In this document: positions 44,201 through 52,233 of the stretch, piece after piece
Layout of the letters: each line of letters opens with the position of its first letter
Numbering within the stretch: the first letter of the stretch is position 1
NCBI GenBank assembly: GCA_038228295.1
Contig: JBBRPH010000010.1
Span: 42,628 to 106,627 of the forward strand
Length of the DNA: 64,000 nucleotides
Direction: 5' to 3'
Source: JAICKM01 sp038228295
GTDB lineage: Bacteria; Chloroflexota; Chloroflexia; QHBQ01; JAICKM01
Notes under the pieces: generated by a model
What the model was told of the DNA's origin: nothing
Seen by the model: only the letters and a program-made list of their open reading frames with translations
Databases searched by the model: none
Program-made: the position numbers and the translations under genes

Positions 44201-44277
44201 ACGATGACAGTGACGGTGGGCCACTCACCGGCGACGACAGTGGGGACGGCGGCGCCCGGCAACAAAGGCTGGGCCAT
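41272..44277 (-). CDS. GT2-GT4 bifunctional glycosyltransferase
   Basis: A 1001-residue fusion. GT2 domain at residues 15-270: TVIVLNYNG, DNGSDDDSV, FLNNDTRVDRAW, FACGGAMLIRTDVF, FFEDVDLGWRLWVLGY. A GT4-type domain follows (about 390-800: LLISPDVLPVGGIPSSGVGLRAWALG, late motif SEYEAGWIVDPDDRPA). The last about 130 residues look like a beta-sandwich or carbohydrate-binding domain (FTVPTTTLPDG, YYLMVTAPDA). The GT2 part is a paralog of the next gene. The ATG sits 1 bp after the methyltransferase stop. Likely role: two steps of surface glycan assembly. Confidence 0.9.
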   Translation of the reverse strand: MAQPLLPGAAVPTVVAGEWPTVTVIVLNYNGQRHLDDCLGSLLALDYPSAQLEILLVDNGSDDDSVAWVAKHYPSVHIHRNAANLGFAAGNNAGGAVATGTWLAFLNNDTRVDRAWLRELVGSVLADADRDVVCTGAKMLDWAGDRLDFVGGVMNFHAFGYQLSYGLPLAAEPEEYRVKRDLLFACGGAMLIRTDVFRAVAGFDGDFFAFFEDVDLGWRLWVLGYRVTFTPTAITYHKGHGTAGSIPHHRLMVLFERNALFALYKNYSDEWLARILPAALLLMAERAVRMLHVTGVDLSDYELTTRHAAQQGLEPVHPQVVSLMLAGDEFNAALPQLAAKRAAIQTARRRSDAEIAPLLGQPTRIALINHAADTEYAHAHLRLLNSLGIADLFTAQPKQVLLISPDVLPVGGIPSSGVGLRAWALGQGLIGCGHHVHFAMPSAAIQGREALVPAAIRALAWNAENLQGLVDALSPDVIVTVGWPNLTPLARVPMPVVCDLAGPHLLERDYQDYLDNPTNADEKLAALDKADFFTCIGTRQRYYFMPWLAQAGIRAQEMDAALAVIPYSLSPDLPDHSWPVPSEWANTPVTFVYGGVFLPWQDPSAGLDTLANTLAETAGGRLRVFGGKHVFHAVQTGVFDALIERLQANPQVEVAGLMPIAELEAAYTHAHVAMDLMRRNPERELAFASRTVHYLWCGLPVIHSHYSEIAPLISEYEAGWIVDPDDRPAIRAVIEAILADPAEAARRGVNAQRLVRERLTWDRTIDALDRFVRHPYQRAGRGAVAAHRQAGAAGAIGTKSQAVGIAQHSAILPPSFDLGPLAAVVAQTARQRRSPLAQVVARGQGVLRPFLSGGRARPVRVAGERRFALDELIAGHSIGQRFRAKQAGLCGIEVTVATFARLNSGAVTFALLAHPGAAQALATFTVPTTTLPDGAALVFRFPPQLDSAGRSYYLMVTAPDAVPGDAITLWARPGRPGTAGGRYEDGVPTPGALVYRLLYDG

Positions 44278-44278
44278 A

Positions 44279-45592
44279 TTATTTGCGCCCCAGCAGCCGT
44301 GTCACCGTGCGTGTTGCGCGGAAGACGCGCCCGGCTTGAATGCCGCCCAGCAGCCGCTCCAGATATAGGATGTGCGCGTTTTTACGTTCCAGGTCGGCGA
44401 CAGCGCGCAAATGTTCGGCATAAATGCGGTCGCGATCAGCCAGCGCTTGCTCGCGATCGGCGAACAAGGCAGCGCGCTCGGTCCGCAACGCAGCCCCAGC
44501 GGCGCGCTCGGTCGCCAATGCCGTGTGTAACGTGGCCTGTGCTGTCGCCAATTCGGCTGTCTGCGTGCGGAGGGTCTCGACGATAGATTGTAGGTTGGTG
44601 ATATGGCTACGCGCCTCAGCCAGGCCGCGGTCTAGCAGGCCGGTCTTGCCTTCCAATGCACTGGCCTGCAACTCGCGCATGGTCAATTGTTCGCGCAGGC
44701 CGCGATCCTCATGATTGGCGACGCGCAGATCGAAGAGGCGCAGCAACAGCCCAGTCAGTTCCAACCGCTGGGTGTTGCCGTTCTCATTCGCTGCAACGGC
44801 CGGGTATTGCGCGGCCAGCGCGGCGAAAGCTTGCGGGTGCTCTTCGCGAGTCGCCACCACGACCCCGCGATAGGCAGGCTCCTGACGATCCGTGTCTGAA
44901 AAGGTGAGGTTGTAGAACCGATCCAGCCGACGCTCAAAGTCGGCGGCTTGCTCATCGCGAAAAGAGATAAGGTAGTGCTTGGCGACCATCATAAACAGCC
45001 AGTTGTAGAGATTGCCGGCGGGCATCGCAAATGTGGCCCAGCCCGCCTCAGCGAAGGTGGCGTGTGTGGCCGCCCAATCGGGCAAGCCATAGCCACGATG
45101 TTCAGCCAACTGCTCCTGCTTGGCCTTCAACAGCCACTGGATGTAGTCGAAAACCAACTCCTCGGCCAGTGCCGTCTCTTCTCGATGCACCGGCCCAATG
45201 AACAGCGCCGCCGCCCGCCCCACCCGCCGCATCTCGGCCAGCAAAACCGGCCGCGCCACCGCTGGGACGTGTTCGAGCGTGTCCAGGCTGACCACGCAAT
45301 CAAACGACCCGTCAGGGAAAGGCAATGCCATGCCGCTGCCCAACACATATGTGTAGCCATAGCGGGCCGCGCTGCTCGTGTCCGCGACCACATCCAGCAC
45401 CACCGTCTGGGCGGCGGGGTCCACAAAGCGCGGCAACAGTCCCGGATAGCCGCCCACATCGAGGATACGGGGTGCGGCGGGCACCACCCCATGTGCGGCC
45501 AGGGTCCGCAGAGTATCGCCCGCAATGCGGTAGCGTTGATATTGGTCAAACGGCAAATCGAGCAGATCGGCGGGTTGCTGGTCTCCCTGCAT
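44279..45592 (-). CDS. SAM-dependent methyltransferase with C-terminal coiled coil
   Basis: A 437-residue protein. Class I methyltransferase domain (about 35-200): motif I ILDVGGYPGLL, PFPDGSFDCVVSLDTLEHV. Residues 290-400 form a long coiled coil. Such enzymes occur in O-antigen and polysaccharide clusters, where they methylate sugars and the coiled coil measures chain length (as in WbdD). The last residues are basic. It is the first gene of the glycan operon. Confidence 0.88.
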   Translation of the reverse strand: MQGDQQPADLLDLPFDQYQRYRIAGDTLRTLAAHGVVPAAPRILDVGGYPGLLPRFVDPAAQTVVLDVVADTSSAARYGYTYVLGSGMALPFPDGSFDCVVSLDTLEHVPAVARPVLLAEMRRVGRAAALFIGPVHREETALAEELVFDYIQWLLKAKQEQLAEHRGYGLPDWAATHATFAEAGWATFAMPAGNLYNWLFMMVAKHYLISFRDEQAADFERRLDRFYNLTFSDTDRQEPAYRGVVVATREEHPQAFAALAAQYPAVAANENGNTQRLELTGLLLRLFDLRVANHEDRGLREQLTMRELQASALEGKTGLLDRGLAEARSHITNLQSIVETLRTQTAELATAQATLHTALATERAAGAALRTERAALFADREQALADRDRIYAEHLRAVADLERKNAHILYLERLLGGIQAGRVFRATRTVTRLLGRK

Positions 45593-45728
45593 GGATCCTC
45601 ACTTCACTATACGTCTCACTGTAGCCATGAAGCACCCGAAGGGTCAGGAGTGGGGGTTCCGACTTCCGGTTTCGTGCGTCCCTAGTATAGACGTTGGTGG
45701 CGCGAATCGTCAAATCGCGTTGCCGCCA

Positions 45729-45757
45729 TTGCGTTTCGTCTGTAACTCTGCTATGAT
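45729..45757 (+). promoter_or_regulatory. Promoter for the 45887 gene
   Basis: TTGCGT (45729-45734), 17 bp, TATGAT (45752-45757). The remainder of the 290-bp divergent region holds a degenerate 7-bp repeat near 45640-45670 and a TATAGT (minus, about 45612) for the glycan operon. Confidence 0.6.
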
Positions 45758-45886
45758 ACCAGCCACTAGCCGGTGATCGGCGACCGGTTGTGGTGAGCGG
45801 TATGTTTCTTGCCGGGCGGATGTGCGTGGCAACTCACTGCTGGGGCCAGGCGGACGGATTTCTACTATACGAGGAGTAGCAGCGCC

Positions 45887-46429
45887 ATGAATAGATCACA
45901 GCAAACAGGCGGGTTGGCGGGCTTGGTGGGCGGTGCAGGCCGTATCGTGTTGATCGTCGTCGTGGCGCTGCTGGCCCTCTGTGCCTGTCTGAGCTTCACC
46001 GTGTTTCGGGGGATCTTCTCCGGCGGCAGCGCCACGGCGGTCGTCACATTGCCGACCGTGCCGCCGAACAACAGCGGGTTTCCCACCGGCAGCGGGCCAC
46101 AAGTGAACAGCCTGACGCTGACCAGCGCTGTGGCGGCCGGTAACAGCCCGACCAATTCCGTCACGACGTTTGCCGGCAACGCGCCGATTATCTACGCTGT
46201 GGCCGACACGCGCAATATCCGTGCGGGTGACACCTTTTTCGCCCGCTGGAGCCGCAACGGGCAACCGGTTGAAGACACCAAGCAACTAGTGGCCGACCGT
46301 GCCTACCCACGCACCAACACCGAGTTTCACATCCAGCCGAACGGTCGGCCCTTTCCCCCCGGCAATTATACAGTACAGGTCTTTATCAACGGCAATCCGG
46401 GAACGCAAGCCGCCTTTGTCGTGCGCTAA
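45887..46429 (+). CDS. Membrane-anchored extracytoplasmic hypothetical protein
   Basis: A 180-residue protein with one membrane helix (VLIVVVALLALCACLSF) near the N-terminus. The rest is external: Ser/Thr/Pro spacer, then an Ig-like beta domain (TFFARWSRNGQPVED, PPGNYTVQVFING). GAGGAG lies 10 bp before the ATG at 45887. Followed after 11 bp by another anchored protein, so probably one operon of surface proteins. Family not recognised. Confidence 0.72.
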   Translation: MNRSQQTGGLAGLVGGAGRIVLIVVVALLALCACLSFTVFRGIFSGGSATAVVTLPTVPPNNSGFPTGSGPQVNSLTLTSAVAAGNSPTNSVTTFAGNAPIIYAVADTRNIRAGDTFFARWSRNGQPVEDTKQLVADRAYPRTNTEFHIQPNGRPFPPGNYTVQVFINGNPGTQAAFVVR

Positions 46430-46440
46430 AGGAGTGGGTC

Positions 46441-46935
46441 ATGGTCAGTTCTGATGGGCCAAGTGTCGGTTTATTGCTGTTTGGCTGCCTCGTGGTTGTC
46501 GTGGTTGGGGTGATATTGCTGGTGTTGCTGGTGCGTACGCTGCTGGGCGGGCGCGGCGGCAACCGTCCGACGGGTCAGGGACCGTATCAACCGCAGTATA
46601 ATGACCCCAATATCACCAGCGGCGGCAGCTTCGGCGGTACGCCGGGTGGATCCGCGCAAGGGCCGTATCAACCGCAGTACAACGACCCGAACATCACCAG
46701 CGGCGGCAGCTTCGGCGACGGATCAACCGGGGCCGGTGGTAATAGTGCGCCGTCCTACAGCGGCTTCAGCGGCGGGGGATCGGCCGGCGGGTTTGTACCC
46801 GATGCGCCGGGTAACTCCGGCAACGCGGCCCCCAACACCGGTAGTAATCCGCCGCCGGCCGGCGGGGGACGCGGCGATAACCGCCCAACTCATGATGATC
46901 CCAATATTAGCAGCGGCGGCAGTTTTGGCGGCTGA
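46441..46935 (+). CDS. Membrane protein with DPNI(T/S)SGGSFG repeats
   Basis: A 164-residue low-complexity protein. One N-terminal membrane helix (LLLFGCLVVVVVGVILLVLLV), then a Gly/Pro/Asn-rich tail with three copies of DPNI(T/S)SGGSFG, two in a longer 25-residue repeat that is also clear in the DNA (about 46576-46640 and 46660-46715). The protein ends on the third copy. A surface or envelope role is likely, function unknown. Confidence 0.68.
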   Translation: MVSSDGPSVGLLLFGCLVVVVVGVILLVLLVRTLLGGRGGNRPTGQGPYQPQYNDPNITSGGSFGGTPGGSAQGPYQPQYNDPNITSGGSFGDGSTGAGGNSAPSYSGFSGGGSAGGFVPDAPGNSGNAAPNTGSNPPPAGGGRGDNRPTHDDPNISSGGSFGG

Positions 46936-46947
46936 TCGCGGCGGCAG

Positions 46948-48333
46948 GTGAGTCGGCTCGCGCTCTCGCCCCTGTGGCGGCTGGGATTGCTGGTGTTGCT
47001 GGGGATCACCGGTTGCACTGGTGTCCGTGCGCCCGCACCGGCTCCCCCGCCGCGCGACGTTGTGACCCTCCAGGTCGCCACCGGTCCCATCCACCACCGG
47101 CACATTGAGCTAGGATTGGCGCAAGGCAGTGAGTCTCTCGACCCGGCTTTTTTGCGCCCAACCGTGCCGCTGGTGCGTGCGCTCGGTATTCGCTATGTAC
47201 GGGTAGATCACATTTACAACTACCCCGGCCTCGTGCAGACCCGTCTCGGCGGGGGGTTGACGTATAATTGGACCGCGCTGGATACGTTGCTCGATAGCAT
47301 TCAGGCAATGGGCGCACAACCTATGTTGGATCTCAGCTATATGCCGCCCGCGCTCAATCCCGAATCGCAACTATTGCCGCCCACCGACTGGGCTGATTGG
47401 GATAAATTAGTGCGCGCCACTGTGCGCCATGTGAATACGGATCGGCGGCTGGGCCTGCGCTACTGGGAGGTCTGGAACGAACCCAACCTCTGGGGTGCGT
47501 GGCACGGCTCCTACCCACAGTACTTGAATCTCTACGACATCAGCCGACGGGCGATTACGGAGCGTGACCCGCGTGCCCTAGTCGGCGGACCGTCGCTTTC
47601 GCTCTACGAGGAATCGGCGCTCGACTGGTTGCTGGGTGCGCAGAATACACAGGCCGACGGTGGTGCGGTCGGCTTCCTCTCCTGGCACGCTTACGGCTGG
47701 ACTCCGGCAGAAACGGCGGCTCAGGTGCAAGCGGCGCGGGCGCTAGTGGCGCGTAAACGTCCCCAAGCAGGACCGGTAGAGTTATGGATCACCGAGTTGG
47801 GCGTGCGGACCGGCGGACCGGGCGACACCAGCGTAGACAACCGTGCCGACACGTCCGCTGCCGCCGTGCACCTGCTCGCCTCAGTGGCCGCACTGGAAAC
47901 GGCGGGCCTCGACAAATTGTTTGTATTTGAGCTACGGGACGGTCCACACGATGGGGTCACGTTCTGGGGTCGCTTCGGTATCCTCACCTACGATCTGCAC
48001 CCCAAACCTATTTATCATGCCTTGGCAGCGCTGGCGGCGCTAGGACCGGACTGGTTACCGGTGACCCTGCGCCCGGCGCGTTCCGACGTGGGTTTGTTGG
48101 CCGCCCCGTCGGGCCGGGCCGTCTTATGGTACACCGGCAGTGCGCCGTTGCGTGTACAGGTGCAACTGCCGGCTACTGTAACCGACTCTGTTCAAGTCAC
48201 GTTGTTTGATGCCGCCCATAACAACCCAGCGGCAGGCAAAGGCGGCGATAGACCGTTGCCGCTAGGGCGGCGCGCTCCGGCTGATCTGATCTTTGACCTA
48301 CAGCCCGATAGCATGGTGCTGCTGGATCCGTAA
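46948..48333 (+). CDS. GH39-like glycoside hydrolase lipoprotein
   Basis: A 461-residue lipoprotein: GTG start and signal peptide ending LGITGC (lipobox). The (beta/alpha)8 domain fits GH39 and related clan A families: general acid/base in WEVWNEPNLWG and nucleophile in ELWITELGV. GH39 includes beta-xylosidases and alpha-iduronidases. A C-terminal beta domain (about 370-461) is as in GH39. It follows the two anchored proteins closely, suggesting a surface polysaccharide-handling unit. Confidence 0.86.
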   Translation: MSRLALSPLWRLGLLVLLGITGCTGVRAPAPAPPPRDVVTLQVATGPIHHRHIELGLAQGSESLDPAFLRPTVPLVRALGIRYVRVDHIYNYPGLVQTRLGGGLTYNWTALDTLLDSIQAMGAQPMLDLSYMPPALNPESQLLPPTDWADWDKLVRATVRHVNTDRRLGLRYWEVWNEPNLWGAWHGSYPQYLNLYDISRRAITERDPRALVGGPSLSLYEESALDWLLGAQNTQADGGAVGFLSWHAYGWTPAETAAQVQAARALVARKRPQAGPVELWITELGVRTGGPGDTSVDNRADTSAAAVHLLASVAALETAGLDKLFVFELRDGPHDGVTFWGRFGILTYDLHPKPIYHALAALAALGPDWLPVTLRPARSDVGLLAAPSGRAVLWYTGSAPLRVQVQLPATVTDSVQVTLFDAAHNNPAAGKGGDRPLPLGRRAPADLIFDLQPDSMVLLDP

Positions 48334-48372
48334 GTCGCTCAATGGTTCTAGCCCTATACAGGAGGCCGCGAA

Positions 48373-48762
48373 ATGTGGTACACTAGCGCCATGAAACCGT
48401 CTGTGCTTGTGGTAGACGACGATGCAGCCGTACGAGAACTACTCACCGTTCTGCTGACCGACGAAGGCTATCCTGTGCGGAGCGCCGGAGATGCCTATGA
48501 GGCCATGGATGCGGTCGGCCTCGACCCGCCGGGACTACTGCTGGTGGACTTGATGATGCCCGGAGTAAGTGGCGCGGAGTTCCTAACTCGCTTGCGCCGC
48601 GATAGTCGCTGGGCCGCGTTGCCGGTCATCCTCATCTCGGCACACCCCCGCCTGCGCGATCTGGCGCAGGATTTGGGCGCCTGTGCGGCGCTTGCCAAAC
48701 CCTTTGATGTGACCCAACTGCTTGATCACATCGCGCGGGCTTTGCTGTCCACTGCTTCGTAA
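48373..48762 (+). CDS. Single-domain response regulator
   Basis: A 129-residue receiver (CheY-like) domain with all key residues: VVDDD, LLLVDLMMPG (phospho-Asp), LISAH and LAKPF. GGAGG lies 7 bp before the ATG at 48373; a second ATG at 48391 starts closer to the conserved core. No output domain and no kinase nearby. Confidence 0.9.
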   Translation: MWYTSAMKPSVLVVDDDAAVRELLTVLLTDEGYPVRSAGDAYEAMDAVGLDPPGLLLVDLMMPGVSGAEFLTRLRRDSRWAALPVILISAHPRLRDLAQDLGACAALAKPFDVTQLLDHIARALLSTAS

Positions 48763-48767
48763 AAGTC

Positions 48768-48796
48768 TTGACAAACCCTGAACTGCATGGTATGAT
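48768..48796 (+). promoter_or_regulatory. Strong sigma70-type promoter of the CarH-like gene
   Basis: TTGACA (48768-48773), 17 bp, TATGAT (48791-48796). The 100-bp leader has an imperfect GGGTGA...TCACCC pairing (about 48801-48836). CarH proteins repress by binding near the -35, so self-control is plausible. Confidence 0.85.
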
Positions 48797-48902
48797 GCTA
48801 GGGTGATGCTGAGGTCACCTGCCTCCCTCACCCCGTTTCTCAATATAGGCTGGGCCGACAACCACGCCGCGTTGTGTACTATCCCTTGATAGAGGTGCAG
48901 GC

Positions 48903-49934
48903 TTGGCCGACACCCGTGATGTACCGATTTACAATATCCGAGCGGTTGCCCGCTTGACCGGAGTGGCTGCCGATACGCTGCGGCGCTGGGAGAGCCGCTA
49001 CACCATCCTGTCACCACAGCGCAGTACGGGCGGCTACCGGATGTATTCGGCGCGCGATGTAGATACGATCCGTTGGCTGAAGGCACGGGTGGATGAAGGG
49101 TTAGCGATCAGTCGCGCCTGTGAGTTGCTCCGCACCCAAGGACCGAATGTTGTGCCCGACACGCCTGCCCCCGGTGTGGCGAATCTGCCCGCCGGGGGAG
49201 CGGGGGCACTTGTAGGGGCGCTACCCACCGCGTCTTTTGTGACCCCCGCCCTGATGCCTGCCGAGCTGCCGGAAGGCGGCGAGGTGCGGTCGTTGCCGAC
49301 GTTATGCAATGAGATGCTGCACCATTTGGGCGAGATGCAGGAAGCCCCCGCCGCCGCCGTGATGAGCGAGGCGCTCAACCTCTATAGCGTAGAGCAGGTG
49401 ATTGAAGATCTGATTGGGCCGCTGCTGGTGCAGGTGGGGGATCGCTGGATGCGCGGCACGTGGACGATCCCGCAGGAGCATTTCGCCAGCGCCCTTATCC
49501 GTGGGCGGTTGGCGAATCTGTTGCACACTAGCCCTTTCAATGTCGCCGGCTTGCTGGTACTAGTCAGTTGTGCGCCCGATGAATTGCACGAAATCGGTGC
49601 GCTAATCCTGGCCCTGTACCTGCGTCGCAGCGGCTATCGCGTGGTCTACCTGGGCCAGAACGTGCCACTCGACAGCTTGTGCGGCATCATTCGCACGCTG
49701 CGCCCGGCGGTCGTGTGCGTATCGGCAACACGGCCGGATACTGCGGGCAACCTGCGCCCACTGGCGGGGCTAGTTGCTGCGCTAGAAAGCCAGTTGGACT
49801 ACCGCCCGTTACTGACCTATGGTGGCGCGATCTTCAACCGCCACCCGCAGTTGGCCGAGCAGATGGGCGCGCTATACCTCGGCGCGTCAATGGCCGAGGC
49901 GGTGCAGCGGGTGCGTCAATGGACGCTGACCTAA
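48903..49934 (+). CDS. carH: CarH/LitR-like B12-dependent photoreceptor repressor
   Basis: A 343-residue regulator. MerR-type helix-turn-helix at residues 8-75 (NIRAVARLTGVAADTLRRWE), an alanine/proline linker, a four-helix cap domain and a B12-binding domain. The cap has W182 and E192-H193, matching the W(x9)EH light-sensing motif of CarH. The B12 domain has E227-L-H229-E-I-G, the ExHxxG form of the cobalamin-ligating motif. In known members adenosylcobalamin drives tetramer formation and DNA binding in the dark, and light breaks it. Typical targets are carotenoid genes; none are in the window. TTG start is likely. Confidence 0.92.
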   Translation: MADTRDVPIYNIRAVARLTGVAADTLRRWESRYTILSPQRSTGGYRMYSARDVDTIRWLKARVDEGLAISRACELLRTQGPNVVPDTPAPGVANLPAGGAGALVGALPTASFVTPALMPAELPEGGEVRSLPTLCNEMLHHLGEMQEAPAAAVMSEALNLYSVEQVIEDLIGPLLVQVGDRWMRGTWTIPQEHFASALIRGRLANLLHTSPFNVAGLLVLVSCAPDELHEIGALILALYLRRSGYRVVYLGQNVPLDSLCGIIRTLRPAVVCVSATRPDTAGNLRPLAGLVAALESQLDYRPLLTYGGAIFNRHPQLAEQMGALYLGASMAEAVQRVRQWTLT

Positions 49935-52166
49935 GCGCCGGTAAACTCCCACCGGATATCCCACCATCTTCGCCATATCGCCTACTAAGCGAATAATCGG
50001 CACCCAGGCTAGAGCTTGCGCGCGCGTGCTGGGCGTGAGATCGGCTAACCAGGGCTGTAGGCGGCGATAGGGGGTCGCGCAATAGGCGGCGGCCGCGCCG
50101 ATTAGGACTAAGCCCAGCCAGGGCCGCCGCCGCGCCGCCAGGGCGAGTGCCGGCCCAGCTAGGTAGGTAGCGTAGCGGATAGCGTGTCGCTTGCGCCATA
50201 GATCGGCTTTGCCGTCGCCACGGGCATAGTGATAGTATTGCCGATAGAACGCCGGCAGGCTACCACGGGGTCGGAACAGTACCACCGCGTCGGGCACAAA
50301 CACGAAGCGATAGCCCGCTGCGCGCAGGGCTAGGTCGAACACCAGATCCTCGCTATAGTCCAGCCATTCCGGGTAACCACCGACCGCTGCCCAGGCCGCT
50401 TTGCGGAAGGCAACCGAGCGGCTCGACGGCAGAAAGGTCGCCGGGCGGATGTCGGCGACTACCGGCAACACTGTCGCGCCCATGGCTCGCTCAAACACCG
50501 TTTGCGGGTCGGGCGCGAAAAAGCCGCTCGCTATGTCCACCGTCGCACCGTCGGCGGCGGCAAAAGGGGCGACTAACGTGCCTAGCCAGTCCGGCGGCAG
50601 CCGCACTCCGGCATCGGTGGCCGCGATGATTGGTCCGGCGGCTACCGCGATAGCTCGGTTGCGTCCCTGGCTAATATTCGCGCCCGGCTGCTCGATCAGG
50701 TATAGCGGCCAGGGTAGCCGGTCTGCCGCCGCCTGAATCATTGCCTGCGTGCCGTCCGTTGAACCGCCGTCCACAATGACCACTTCGGCGGGGGGCTGCG
50801 TCTGCGCCCGCAGCGAATCCAGCAGCGCCCCGATGCTCGATGACTCGTCACGCACTGTCAAGATCAGCGACACCTTATCAGCGGAGTTCGGGGTTCGGAG
50901 TTCGGAGTTCGAACCTCTGTGCGGCTTGCGATCCAAAACCGCTTCAAACACCGGTACAATGTGCTCCCAGGCGTAGGGCATGACTGCCTGATGGGCGGCG
51001 CGACCCAGGCTAGCGCGCCGGCTTGGATCGGCCAGCAAAGCCAGCATAGCGGCGCGGAAAGCAGGCGCGTCAGCAGCTAATAGCAGGTCGCTCCCGGCGG
51101 TCAGAGTCACCCCCTCGGCTCCCAACGGCGTACTGACCACCGGGCGACCCAGCGCCAGAGCTTGCAGCAGCTTGAGCCGCACGCCACCACCCACCTGCAT
51201 CGGTACCACATAAACCGTCGCCGCCGCTACCCACGGTCGTGTATCGGCCACTGCACCCGTCACCTGCACACCGGGCAGCGCTGCTAGCTCCAGTACCACC
51301 GGCGTGGGATTGCGCCCCACAATAGCGAATGTCGCGGTGGGGTAGGCGGCATGAATCGCCGGCCAGCAGGCAGCGCAAAACCAGCGTACCGCATCCACAT
51401 TGGGCCGAAAGTCCATGCTGCCGTCGAACACCAGCAAGGGTCCCGCTGCCACCACCTGATCCACTAGTGGATCAGAGGGGACAGCCTGCGGCGACCATGC
51501 GGCGAGGTCCACGCCGTTGGGTACCACTGTCACACCGAGCGTTGGGTCAAGCTGCAGCAATGCGCTGCGGTCGGCGGGCGAAACTACCGTCACCGCATCG
51601 GCAGCACGACAGACTGTACGTTCGTAACGGCGCAGGCGTAGCCACTGAATCGCTGAGTAGGCGGCTCCCGCAGCAGCACGCGGCCGGTAAGAAAGTGACA
51701 TATCCCTTATAGCTGAACGACCCTGCAAAAGATACTCAGCATTATGATCATCAAACAACCAGCATGAGCGGATTTGATGCCGATACGGAGCCATCTCGAT
51801 TCCCTCGATGATGGTCCAATCCGGTGGATTATCCGTCATTTCACGGGCCAGTGCCGCCGCAAAGGCGGGCGCGGCAAGGCGACGCGCCATATCGGGCAAC
51901 GGCGTGCGCAGCAGGGTGTGTAGACGGTCGTGTACGGTGCGCTGCGGCGCGGGTACCAAAATCAGCCCGGCTAACGGCGGCATCCCCGTTCGGGCAATCG
52001 GCGCCGTCCCGCGCCATACGCCTGTTGCTTCACCGGGCGGCGCGAAGGTCAGCAGTGTAACTGCGTGGCGCTCGGCCAATCCGGCGATCAATTGGCTATT
52101 GCGGATAGCGGCTCCCTGCGTGGCCGGGAAGGGCAGTTGCGGGGTCAGGAAAAGCAGGCGCATCAC
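49887..52166 (-). CDS. GT4-GT2 fused glycosyltransferase
   Basis: A 759-residue fusion. GT4 domain, residues 1-415: LFLTPQLPFPATQGAAIRN, VVPNGVDL, and GGGVRLKLLQALALGRPVVST. GT2 domain, residues 430-700: VSLILTVRDES, VDGGSTDGTQ, a TDAGVRLPPDW site. The linker (SNSELRTPNSADK) is encoded by four 7-bp repeats at 50883-50910, so two genes seem to have joined across an array. The last 48 bp overlap the end of carH on the opposite strand. Likely role: polysaccharide synthesis. Confidence 0.9.
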   Translation of the reverse strand: MMRLLFLTPQLPFPATQGAAIRNSQLIAGLAERHAVTLLTFAPPGEATGVWRGTAPIARTGMPPLAGLILVPAPQRTVHDRLHTLLRTPLPDMARRLAAPAFAAALAREMTDNPPDWTIIEGIEMAPYRHQIRSCWLFDDHNAEYLLQGRSAIRDMSLSYRPRAAAGAAYSAIQWLRLRRYERTVCRAADAVTVVSPADRSALLQLDPTLGVTVVPNGVDLAAWSPQAVPSDPLVDQVVAAGPLLVFDGSMDFRPNVDAVRWFCAACWPAIHAAYPTATFAIVGRNPTPVVLELAALPGVQVTGAVADTRPWVAAATVYVVPMQVGGGVRLKLLQALALGRPVVSTPLGAEGVTLTAGSDLLLAADAPAFRAAMLALLADPSRRASLGRAAHQAVMPYAWEHIVPVFEAVLDRKPHRGSNSELRTPNSADKVSLILTVRDESSSIGALLDSLRAQTQPPAEVVIVDGGSTDGTQAMIQAAADRLPWPLYLIEQPGANISQGRNRAIAVAAGPIIAATDAGVRLPPDWLGTLVAPFAAADGATVDIASGFFAPDPQTVFERAMGATVLPVVADIRPATFLPSSRSVAFRKAAWAAVGGYPEWLDYSEDLVFDLALRAAGYRFVFVPDAVVLFRPRGSLPAFYRQYYHYARGDGKADLWRKRHAIRYATYLAGPALALAARRRPWLGLVLIGAAAAYCATPYRRLQPWLADLTPSTRAQALAWVPIIRLVGDMAKMVGYPVGVYRRLGQRPLTHPLHRLGH
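50883..50917. repeat. Heptad array forming the GT4-GT2 linker
   Basis: GGAGTTC, GGGGTTC, GGAGTTC, GGAGTTC, then GAACCTC, at exact 7-bp spacing inside the coding region, at the join of two domains. Confidence 0.85.
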
Positions 52167-52233
52167 GATTGCGGCGTGCGGAATACGGCGGACAGAATAG
52201 AGACGGCGGCTATACCCTGCATCGACTCAACAT

